From: Spartobacteria bacterium
Lineage (GTDB): Bacteria; Verrucomicrobiota; Verrucomicrobiia; Chthoniobacterales; UBA10450
Direction of reading: 5' to 3'
DNA: 64,000 nucleotides
Assembly: GCA_003134785.1 (NCBI GenBank)
Contig: PLCN01000020.1
Location: forward strand, 372,819 to 436,818
This document shows, in pieces, positions 35,083 through 42,065 of this stretch. Positions within the stretch are counted from its first letter, which is position 1. Each line of letters begins with the position of its first letter. The position numbers were made by a program, and so were the translations under genes. Under the pieces are notes generated by a model. The model was not told the origin of the DNA and did not search any database. It saw only the letters and a program-made list of their open reading frames with translations.

Positions 35083-35772
35083 ATGTTTTCGCCGGCGGAA
35101 TTCCTCAGCCTCGAACACACGGCGCACCCCAAGCTGTTTGAATCGCAGAAGTATGTTTGGGACGCGCTCAAACAGATCGCGAGGTATTTGCAATTTCGTT
35201 TGAAGCCGGCGGTACTCGGCGAGCTGGTCGGAAAACCGTTTATCAGCAACGCGGTATTTGTCGGTGCGGGGACGATCATCGAACAAGGCGCGGTTTTGAA
35301 GGGACCGGCGTGGATCGGGGAGAACTGCCACATTCGCAGCGGCTGTTACGTGCGCGAGAACGTGATCGCCGGCGACGGCGTGGTGATGGGGAACTCGTGC
35401 GAATTCAAGAACTGCATCCTGTTCGATGAAGCGCAGGTGCCGCATTTCAATTACGTCGGCGATTCCATTCTCGGATTCCGCGCGCATCTGGGGGCGGGCG
35501 TGATTCTTTCGAATGTAAAATTGGATCATGGCGAGATTCACGTGAGCGCGATCGATGGAGATATCGCGACGGGATTGGCGAAATTTGGCGCGATCGTGGG
35601 AGACCGGACGGAGATCGGATGTAATGCGGTGATCAATCCGGGTTCGGTCCTCGGTCGCGATTGTCTGATCTATCCGGGCGCGAATTTTCGCGGCGTTTTG
35701 CCGAATGCGAGCGTGGTGAAGTTTCGGCAGAATCTTCAGGTGTTGCCGCGGCGAGCGATTGAGACGAAGTGA
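35083..35772 (+). CDS. Left-handed beta-helix (hexapeptide) protein, GlmU C-terminal-like
   Basis: 229 residues. A short helical N-terminus (FSPAEFLSLEHTAHPKLFES) is followed by hexapeptide repeats (VFVGAGTIIEQGAVLKGP, WIGENCHIRSGCYVRENVIA). It ends in IGCNAVINPGSVLGRDCLIY. It resembles the acyltransferase half of GlmU and related nucleotidyltransferase-associated enzymes, but there is no nucleotidyltransferase domain. It probably acetylates or binds a sugar phosphate. It starts 12 bases after cysS. Confidence 0.85.
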   Translation: MFSPAEFLSLEHTAHPKLFESQKYVWDALKQIARYLQFRLKPAVLGELVGKPFISNAVFVGAGTIIEQGAVLKGPAWIGENCHIRSGCYVRENVIAGDGVVMGNSCEFKNCILFDEAQVPHFNYVGDSILGFRAHLGAGVILSNVKLDHGEIHVSAIDGDIATGLAKFGAIVGDRTEIGCNAVINPGSVLGRDCLIYPGANFRGVLPNASVVKFRQNLQVLPRRAIETK

Positions 35773-35783
35773 GAAACGCGCGC

Positions 35784-35810
35784 GATCAGGATCAGGAGTA
35801 CGAGTAAGAG
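35784..35810. repeat. Degenerate hexamers next to the tRNA
   Basis: GATCAG GATCAG GAGTAC GAGTAA GAG, the same degenerate hexamer type as 17581-17639. It lies between the beta-helix gene and the 3' end of tRNA-Ser. Confidence 0.6.
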
Positions 35811-35815
35811 AGGAA

Positions 35816-35900
35816 CGGATGGGCAGGGATTCGAACCCTGGTTGCCTTTCGGCAAACACGCTTTCCAGGCGTGCGCATTAGACCACTCTGCCACCCATCC
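35816..35900 (-). tRNA. tRNA-Ser (GGA)
   Basis: 85 bases. The acceptor arms GGATGGG and CCCATCC pair over 7 bp with discriminator G. The anticodon arm is CACGC-CTGGAAA-GCGTG, giving anticodon GGA, which reads UCC and UCU. A long variable arm (TTGCCGAAAGGCAA) marks a class II serine tRNA. The T arm is CAGGG-TTCGAAT-CCCTG. The CCA end is not encoded. Confidence 0.97.
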
Positions 35901-35907
35901 TTGTAGT

Positions 35908-35972
35908 TGTAGCGGCGGACCGCCGGCGTCGCTGCAACAGAAACGATTCGACGGTCATAGACCGCCGCTACA
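35908..35972. repeat. REP-like palindromic element
   Basis: TGTAGCGGCGG (35908-35918) and CCGCCGCTACA (35962-35972) are exact inverted ends. Inner parts are related as well (CCGGCGTCG and CGACGGTC). It fills the gap between tRNA-Ser and hemQ. Confidence 0.8.
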
Positions 35973-35983
35973 GAAAAAAGCAT

Positions 35984-36805
35984 TTAAAGCTGCAACCGGC
36001 GGAACAGTTCGTCGAGCGGCAGTTGCAAGCCGATGTAAAATTCGCCGAAGTCGCCGTAGACCGCGCTCACTTCGTCGAAGCGCATTTGGTAAACGATCGC
36101 TTTGATCTGAAAAGTATCGCGCGCGAAAAGAGTCACGCCCCATTCAGCATCATCGAGGCCGCTCGAGCCGGTGATGAGCTGCTTGATTTTGCCCGCGTAT
36201 TCGCGCCCAACCTTTGCGTGACCGGCCATGAGACGCCGGCGTTCGGTGTAGGGAAGTGTGTACCAGTTGCGCTCCTCGCCGCGGCGTTTGCTCATATTGT
36301 AAAAGCAGACGACCGGCCAATCGGGCAACGTGGGATAAACGCGTTCGTGGCGGTACTTCGCCATGCGCTCGCGGAATGCGGTCATCGCTTGTGCGAACTC
36401 GGGAGACTCGGGTTTCAGCTTTTCCTCCGTCTCCAGTATGTGCGCGTGTTCTTCGTCGCTGGTGGCGTACTCGCTTTCTTCCGTGAGCGAGAGATAACTG
36501 TAAACGGGAACGAGAACGTCGGCGCCGAGCGCGAGCGTCAATTGTTTCTCGATTCGATTGGCGGCGTGCAGGTCGGGTGTGATCAACATGAACCCGAGAT
36601 CCGCTTTCGGCGTCACGATGCTCAACGTGAGGAGCTGCGTGGATTCGAAGGCGCGGATTTCCTGGACCAGCGCGGAGAGCGCCACTTTTGCGGCGCGCTG
36701 CTCCTCCGCGCTGAGAAGTTGCCATTGGCTGAACTCGATCCGGTAATAGAGATGCAGACAATGCCAGCCTTGTTCGGGCACCAGCGCTGGTTCTTTATCG
36801 CTCAT
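35984..36805 (-). CDS. hemQ: Coproheme decarboxylase (chlorite-dismutase family)
   Basis: 273 residues from ATG at 36805. It makes protoheme from coproheme in the coproporphyrin-dependent pathway. Markers are CFYNMSKRRGEERNWYTLPY and ERRRLMAGHAKVGREYAGKI with the proximal histidine. SGLDDAEWGVTLFARD and the C-terminal FDEVSAVYGDFGEFYIG follow. A longer frame upstream to 36916 would overlap the rhomboid-like gene. It lies 69 bases after that gene on the same strand. Confidence 0.93.
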   Translation of the reverse strand: MSDKEPALVPEQGWHCLHLYYRIEFSQWQLLSAEEQRAAKVALSALVQEIRAFESTQLLTLSIVTPKADLGFMLITPDLHAANRIEKQLTLALGADVLVPVYSYLSLTEESEYATSDEEHAHILETEEKLKPESPEFAQAMTAFRERMAKYRHERVYPTLPDWPVVCFYNMSKRRGEERNWYTLPYTERRRLMAGHAKVGREYAGKIKQLITGSSGLDDAEWGVTLFARDTFQIKAIVYQMRFDEVSAVYGDFGEFYIGLQLPLDELFRRLQL

Positions 36806-36873
36806 CGCGGCAGTGTCATGGTCGAGCGGAACTGGGTCAAGCGACGCGCGAACAGAAGCGCGCCCCTCCGAGT

Positions 36874-37656
36874 TCAGACTGCAGCGTTCGCCGCGCGCGG
36901 AAGATGGGCGATGCAATATTCTTCACCATCGCGGGCCACGCGAAACTCGAGATTCGGATCGGTTATTTCCGTCGCGCCACAGGTGGCGCATTTGTGGAGC
37001 GGCTCTTCTTCACCGCGCGATTGAACCTCGAAGCGGTTTCGCCGGACCGCGACCTCCTTGCGTTGTCGGAGGTGGCGAATCACTCCAGGCATAAAAAAGA
37101 TGAGATAATTGCTCAGCGCCACGATGAGGGCCAGCCGGTAGGAATTCGACTGGGTCGCAAAGCCGAGCAAAAGGAAACCCGCGTAAGCCCAGGCGATCCA
37201 TTTTACTTTCAGCGGCAGAATGAAAAAAACATAAATGATCTCTTCGGGATAAAAGTGCGCGAAGGCGAAGAAGAGCGTGGTGAAAAGCATCTGGCTGGAG
37301 AACTGACTGTTGGAGAGAACGGCGGCGACCGTTGTTCCGATCATTCCGACCAGGAAATAAAGCGTGAGGCGGAAGGGTCCCCACGCGCGCTCGACACCGT
37401 CGCCGATGAACCAGAGAAACCAGAGCGCGACGACGACCAGCAGAAAATGGCCGGTCTGCGGAACGAAAATGTAGGTGACGAGCCGCCAGACTTCACCCGC
37501 CCGAATCCGGGCGATGTCGAGAGCGAGATAAGAATCGAAGCCCTTGTTCAAGAGAACGAGAACGAAGACGAGCGCGTTCAAGGTCACGACGGCGCGGATC
37601 AATCCGGGGATCGCAATGAAGCCAAGACGCCGTTCGAGTTTATCCAGAAAGCTCAT
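36874..37656 (-). CDS. Rhomboid-like membrane protein without protease motif, C-terminal zinc-ribbon-like tail
   Basis: 260 residues from ATG at 37656. Six hydrophobic segments keep rhomboid features: GEVWRLVTYIFVP and WFIGDGVERAWG. Where active rhomboids carry GxSG, this one has NSQFSSQMLFTTLFFAFAHF, so the serine-histidine dyad is not evident and it is likely a derlin- or iRhom-type pseudoprotease. The tail has CATCGATE and EYCIAHLP, a possible metal site. It is upstream of hemQ and divergent from gcvT. Confidence 0.8.
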   Translation of the reverse strand: MSFLDKLERRLGFIAIPGLIRAVVTLNALVFVLVLLNKGFDSYLALDIARIRAGEVWRLVTYIFVPQTGHFLLVVVALWFLWFIGDGVERAWGPFRLTLYFLVGMIGTTVAAVLSNSQFSSQMLFTTLFFAFAHFYPEEIIYVFFILPLKVKWIAWAYAGFLLLGFATQSNSYRLALIVALSNYLIFFMPGVIRHLRQRKEVAVRRNRFEVQSRGEEEPLHKCATCGATEITDPNLEFRVARDGEEYCIAHLPRAANAAV

Positions 37657-37760
37657 CGTTGCGTTCACGGTAGCGGGGCAAAGCGGCTCTTCAAGCGAAC
37701 CGGTTATCAAGCGCACGCGGCTTGATTGACAGGCAGAACTCGGCGTCTAGGATGACGCGA

Positions 37761-38861
37761 ATGAGTGACGCCGCGCAGAAAAAAACGCCGCTCTACGAGG
37801 AACATGTGCGGCTCGGCGCGAAGATGATCCCTTTCGGCGATTGGATCATGCCGGTGCAATACTCGAGCATCATGGAGGAGCACCAGGCGGTGCGAAACAA
37901 CGTGGGCATGTTCGATATTTCGCACATGGGGCAGGTGGTCGCGACGGGTGCGGCGGCGGCCGAATGGCTCAACGAGATGCTGACCAATAACGTGGAGAAA
38001 CTCGAGGTCGGCACCGGTCAATACACGTTTTTGCTGAATGAAAGCGGCGGCATCATCGACGACTTGATCGTTTATCGTACGGCACCTGAGGAATTCCTGT
38101 TGGTGGTGAACGCGTCTCGGGCGGGGGAAGATTTCGCGTGGCTGGAGCGGCATCGTGCTGAGAATGTTTCTCTTTCCAATCGCAGCGCAGGCTTTGGCGG
38201 AGTGGCTATTCAAGGTCCGCGCGTGGTGGAGCTTTTTCATGCGCTGCTCGGGGACGAGATCGAGCTGCCGGCGCGCAATCATATCGTCGATTGTAAACTG
38301 AACGGAATGGATATCTCGATCGCCCGCACTGGTTACACGGGCGAAGACGGAGTCGAGGTTTTCTTCTTCGCGAAAGATGCGGCGAAGTTTTGGAACACGG
38401 TCCTGAAAACGGGCGAGCAGTTTGGAATCAAGCCTTGCGGTCTCGGCTCGCGCGATACGCTCCGGCTTGAGATGTGTTATCCGCTGAATGGCTCCGATCT
38501 TTCGCCGGAACACAATCCGATCGAAGCCGGGCTGGGATTCTTCGTCGATCTGAAGAAACCGAAATTCATCGGGCGCGAGGTGCTGGTGCAGGCGAAGGAA
38601 AACGGAACGGCCCACCGGCTCGTCCCCTTCCGCATGAAAAGCAAAGGACCGCCGCCGCGTCCGCATTACGGGGTCTGGCTCGCCAGCGAGCAGATCGGGG
38701 AAGCGACGAGCGGCACGTTATCGCCGAGCTTGAATCAGGGAATCGGGATGGCTTACCTTCCGACGCCGCAGGCCCGCGCCGGCACGGAAATCGAGATCGA
38801 AATTCGCGGGCAAAAATTTCCCGCCGTTATTGAGAAAAAACCGCTCTACAAAAAACCATGA
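37761..38861 (+). CDS. gcvT: Aminomethyltransferase, glycine cleavage T protein
   Basis: 366 residues from ATG at 37761 (MSDAAQKKTPLYEEH); an in-frame ATG at 37752 is an alternative. It takes the methylamine group from lipoylated GcvH to tetrahydrofolate. IPFGDWIMPVQYSSIMEEH, FDISHMGQ, RTGYTGEDGVEVF, LGSRDTLRLEMCYPLNGSD and IGMAYLP are T-protein motifs. Its stop overlaps the gcvH start by four bases. gcvP is not in the window. Confidence 0.95.
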   Translation: MSDAAQKKTPLYEEHVRLGAKMIPFGDWIMPVQYSSIMEEHQAVRNNVGMFDISHMGQVVATGAAAAEWLNEMLTNNVEKLEVGTGQYTFLLNESGGIIDDLIVYRTAPEEFLLVVNASRAGEDFAWLERHRAENVSLSNRSAGFGGVAIQGPRVVELFHALLGDEIELPARNHIVDCKLNGMDISIARTGYTGEDGVEVFFFAKDAAKFWNTVLKTGEQFGIKPCGLGSRDTLRLEMCYPLNGSDLSPEHNPIEAGLGFFVDLKKPKFIGREVLVQAKENGTAHRLVPFRMKSKGPPPRPHYGVWLASEQIGEATSGTLSPSLNQGIGMAYLPTPQARAGTEIEIEIRGQKFPAVIEKKPLYKKP

Positions 38862-39235
38862 ATGTTCCCGACGATCTTTTTTACACCGAATCGCACGAAT
38901 GGGTCCGCCGCGAAGGCGACAATGCGCGCGTCGGCATTACCGATCACGCGCAAGCGGAGCTGACCGATGTCGTTTATGTCGAGCTGCCGAAAGTCGGCGC
39001 GCAGGCGGAGGCACGCGGACAGATCGCGGTCGTTGAATCAGTGAAGGCGGCCAGCGACATTTACGCGCCGGTTAAGGGAACGGTCCTGGAAGTGAACAAA
39101 GCGCTGGAAGGCAATCCGGCGTTGATCAATACCGATCCATTTGGCGAAGGCTGGATCTTTGTCCTGAAGATGGCTTCGCCGGACGACGTCAAGCAGCTCA
39201 AAGGCGCGGCCGCCTATCGCGCGGCGATCGCGTGA
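38858..39235 (+). CDS. gcvH: Glycine cleavage H protein
   Basis: 125 residues. It carries the lipoyl group that shuttles methylamine between the P and T proteins. The lipoylated lysine lies in AVVESVKAASDIYAPVKG. It begins FYTESHEWVRREGD and ends with FGEGWIFVLKMASPDD. It is coupled to gcvT. A large inverted repeat (39242-39310) follows directly. Confidence 0.97.
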   Translation: MNVPDDLFYTESHEWVRREGDNARVGITDHAQAELTDVVYVELPKVGAQAEARGQIAVVESVKAASDIYAPVKGTVLEVNKALEGNPALINTDPFGEGWIFVLKMASPDDVKQLKGAAAYRAAIA

Positions 39236-39241
39236 GACTGT

Positions 39242-39310
39242 AATGTAGAGGCGCTTGTGCCAAGCTGCCTGTCTAGTTCGGTAGGCGCTTGGCACAAGCG
39301 CCTCTACATT
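39242..39310. repeat. 23-bp perfect inverted repeat between gcvH and the response regulator
   Basis: 39242-39264 and 39288-39310 are exact reverse complements (AATGTAGAGGCGCTTGTGCC and three more), around a 23-base loop. It probably ends both convergent transcripts. The stop codon of the response regulator (39304-39306) lies in its right arm. Confidence 0.92.
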
Positions 39311-39708
39311 CGCCTCCGTTTGGTAGGAGCGGGAAACAGCATTTCGTCGACACAACGGATCAGATCATCGAGCGAAAGCGAGGTGGCAAGGAAGCTGTAG
39401 CCACTGATGAATCCACCTGTCACCACCTTTTTTTCGGGAGTTGGATTCCCGCTCAAAAAAAGGAACGGCGTGTCTTTTAGCGTCGGCTCGGATTGGAGCT
39501 GGCGATTTACCTCTTCGCTCTCGACCTCTGCCTTCTCCGCATCGAGCAAAACCAGATCGGGCAAAAACCAAGGCGCAGCATGCAAGGCGAGGCGGCTGTC
39601 GTGTTCCACCCTCACGAGATATTTGCCCGTGCCTTCGAGCGCGCGCCTGACCAGCGCCGTCACTTTCGGCTCATGATCCACCAGCAGGATCTTTTTCAAA
39701 AACGTCAT
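39304..39708 (-). CDS. Single-domain response regulator
   Basis: 134 residues from ATG at 39708. A lone receiver fold: KKILLVDHEPKVTALVRRAL with the acidic start, the likely acceptor Asp in PDLVLLDAEKA, and TPFLFLSGN with the conserved Ser position. The second acidic residue is His-Glu rather than Asp-Asp. No output domain. A basic PTKRRRM tail ends inside an inverted repeat. Partner kinase unknown. Confidence 0.85.
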   Translation of the reverse strand: MTFLKKILLVDHEPKVTALVRRALEGTGKYLVRVEHDSRLALHAAPWFLPDLVLLDAEKAEVESEEVNRQLQSEPTLKDTPFLFLSGNPTPEKKVVTGGFISGYSFLATSLSLDDLIRCVDEMLFPAPTKRRRM

Positions 39709-39777
39709 CGCGCGGTCTTCACTCTGGCACTGACTTAGCATCGTGTATGCCAGAGGAGCGCGGGCGAAAGAATGGGG

Positions 39778-40455
39778 TCAGAGCAAGGTCGAGACGGTGT
39801 TGATGGTGAGCGCGAGAATCACGGTGTTGAATCCGAAGGAGAGCATGCCGTGCAGGAGCACGAGCTTGCGGAATTCGCGCGAGGTGATCTGAACGTCGGA
39901 GACTTGAAACGTCATCCCGATGACGAACGAGAAGTAGGCGAAATCCATGTAGTCGGGGTCGCGGCCGCCGGGAAACTCCAGTCCGCCCGCGTGCTGCTGC
40001 GGTCCGGCCGGGCCGTCGGGATCGCCGTAAAAGGTGTGGGCGTAACGCAAACCGAAAACGGTGTGCACGAGCATCCAGGAAGAGACGACCGCGACCAGAC
40101 TCATCAACAGGCGAAGAACAAAGTGCGGGTGTTGCACGTTCTTGTTGGCGAAAAAGAGGAAGCCTACCGCGAACAACCCGGCGCACGCTGCCACCACCAC
40201 GAAGACAAAAATAACGGTGCGACTGACATCCTGCATCTGCGCGCGCGATCGACATTTGTGCGCAGGCGTGGTGACGATTGTCATCCAGGCGAGGGCGAGG
40301 ATGCAGAAAGCAAAGACGTCCCAGGTGGCGATCGATTGGGTGGAACGTTGCACCCGGCCATACAGGCCAAACCAAACCAGGGCGGCAACAAGGAGCGAAA
40401 TGACCAGCCGATGCCGGGCGTCCTGTTTTTCAATCCAGTTCAGCGCGCTCGTCAT
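39778..40455 (-). CDS. DUF1345 membrane protein
   Basis: 225 residues from ATG at 40455, with five to six membrane helices. It matches DUF1345: SIATWDVFAFCILALAWM, FVLRLLMSLVAVVSSWMLVH, DYMDFAYFSFVIGMTFQVSD and the terminal ILALTINTV. Function unknown. It follows the response regulator on the upstream side with 69 bp between. Confidence 0.88.
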   Translation of the reverse strand: MTSALNWIEKQDARHRLVISLLVAALVWFGLYGRVQRSTQSIATWDVFAFCILALAWMTIVTTPAHKCRSRAQMQDVSRTVIFVFVVVAACAGLFAVGFLFFANKNVQHPHFVLRLLMSLVAVVSSWMLVHTVFGLRYAHTFYGDPDGPAGPQQHAGGLEFPGGRDPDYMDFAYFSFVIGMTFQVSDVQITSREFRKLVLLHGMLSFGFNTVILALTINTVSTLL

Positions 40456-40531
40456 GATTTCGAATTCAGTAATTCGCCTAACGCAGAGATCGCGCAAGGA
40501 GGAAGACAACTATTTGCGGTGCTTGGCGCTG

Positions 40532-40691
40532 TCATCCCGAGCCGCGCAGACGGCGAGGGACCTCGCAACCGCCGATCGATTTTCTGCAAACCAGAGATGG
40601 GCCACGCACATGAGTGATGGAACGTTTCCCCCTTCATGATGGCGCGAGATTTTGTTGTGAGGTCCCTCGCCGTCTGCGCGGCTCGGGATGA
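40532..40691. repeat. 33-bp perfect inverted repeat element
   Basis: 40532-40564 and 40659-40691 are exact reverse complements (TCATCCCGAGCCGCGCAGAC and 13 more), separated by 94 bases without a gene. It fills the gap between the DUF1345 gene and the end of the DUF1501 gene. It resembles non-autonomous palindromic elements (MITE-like). Confidence 0.92.
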
Positions 40692-40701
40692 TAAGCGGCG
40701 G

Positions 40702-42063
40702 CTAAGCAAAGATTCCGAGATTCGGGTGAGCGAACCGTCCAATGTTCGGCAGAACGGTCGGCAGATCCGAAGCGCTGACGCCGAACCACGTCGCCATGGT
40801 CGCGGAGAATTCGTCGACCGAGGTCGTGGGAATCCAGCGGCCTTGCCCGGTATCGTCGGGTCCGTTGACGGCGAGCGTCGGGAAAGTTCCGAACAAGCGG
40901 CCGCCCTGGACAGCGCCGCCGAGAACGAATTGATGACTGCCCCACCCGTGATCGGAGCCGGAACCGTTCGTCGGAAAGGTGCGGCCAAAATCCGAAGCGG
41001 TAAAAGCCGTGACCTGCTCCGCGACGCCCATCTCGCCGGTGGCGGAATAGAACGCATTCAGCGCCTGGCTCAGTTCCGTGAACAAATTGGACTGACCGGT
41101 GAGCTGATCGCCATGAGTATCGTAACCGCCGACCGAACAGAAAAAGATCTGGCGACTCATGCCGAGGCTGGTTCGCGCCGCGATGAGTTTTGCGACCATG
41201 TTCAGCTGTTGGGCGAGCGCGGTGTTGGGGAAGACCGTTTGCAGCGGCGGAACGCCGGCCAGCGCCGAGGTAAGCAGCTCGTTCGCCGCGATCGATCGCG
41301 AGACGGTGTCGGAATAAGCCTGCTCGAACAAGTTGTTATGCGGCAAAGCCAGGAGGTCCTTAAAGGCTTGCAAACGCACATTCGCATTCGCGCTCCCATC
41401 GAATCCGGCCAGCCCAACGCTTCCATTGGGGGAGACGCTGTAGGGAATCACGGTGTTTCCAACTTCAAAAGTATTCGTGCCGGCGATTGAGATGGAGAGA
41501 GAAATCTTCGACGCGCCGTTGAGTGAGTGAAGCAAATCCGCCATTCGTCCACCCCAGCCGGTTTGCGACACCTGGTCTGGCACCGACGTTTGCCATTGGA
41601 CCGATTGGTCGGCGTGCGAGAAAAGCTGCGGCGGCACGGCGGCTCCGTGCGCGAGATATTGGGCGCGCGTGACCGGCCCCACGAGCGTGCCGACGTTCGC
41701 GACGATGCCGAGGTGGCCCTGGTTAAAAAGGGTCTGCAATTCCGAGAGGTTCGGATGAAATGCAAAATCGCGGCCGTCGCCACCCTGCAATGTCAGAGGC
41801 AAAAGCGATGCCTGCGGAATCGCGAGGATGCCTCGCGCGGCGGCGTAAGAATTGTAACCGGCCGTATCGTGCGGAATGATGACGTTGTTGGCGTCGTTGC
41901 CGCCGTAGAGAAAGAGGCAAACGAGCGCCTTGTAGTCGCCGGTATTCGCGATGGTGGCGGCGCTCAATCGGCGCAGATCGAAGATGGTGTTGAGCAACCC
42001 GGAGGTGGTGAGCGCGGCGCAAGCAGCCTGGCGAATGAAGGTGCGGCGAGTAGGTGAATACAT
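40702..42063 (-). CDS. DUF1501 sulfatase-like exported protein
   Basis: 453 residues. A twin-arginine-like N-terminus (SPTRRTFIRQAACAALTTSG) is followed by the DUF1501 fold: ALVCLFLYGGNDANNVIIPH, LFSHADQSVQWQTS, FFCSVGGYDTHGDQ, FTASDFGRTFPTNGSGSDHG and WG. These are alkaline-phosphatase-superfamily relatives of unknown substrate. It starts two bases after the DUF1800 stop, so the two form an operon. This pairing is common in Verrucomicrobia and Planctomycetes. Confidence 0.92.
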   Translation of the reverse strand: MYSPTRRTFIRQAACAALTTSGLLNTIFDLRRLSAATIANTGDYKALVCLFLYGGNDANNVIIPHDTAGYNSYAAARGILAIPQASLLPLTLQGGDGRDFAFHPNLSELQTLFNQGHLGIVANVGTLVGPVTRAQYLAHGAAVPPQLFSHADQSVQWQTSVPDQVSQTGWGGRMADLLHSLNGASKISLSISIAGTNTFEVGNTVIPYSVSPNGSVGLAGFDGSANANVRLQAFKDLLALPHNNLFEQAYSDTVSRSIAANELLTSALAGVPPLQTVFPNTALAQQLNMVAKLIAARTSLGMSRQIFFCSVGGYDTHGDQLTGQSNLFTELSQALNAFYSATGEMGVAEQVTAFTASDFGRTFPTNGSGSDHGWGSHQFVLGGAVQGGRLFGTFPTLAVNGPDDTGQGRWIPTTSVDEFSATMATWFGVSASDLPTVLPNIGRFAHPNLGIFA

Positions 42064-42065
42064 AA

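Noticed and set aside
34054..35859. A 601-codon minus-strand frame opposite cysS and the beta-helix gene
   Set aside because: It is the mirror of two clear genes, has Arg/His/Pro-rich composition without motifs, and cysS and the beta-helix protein have strong family matches.
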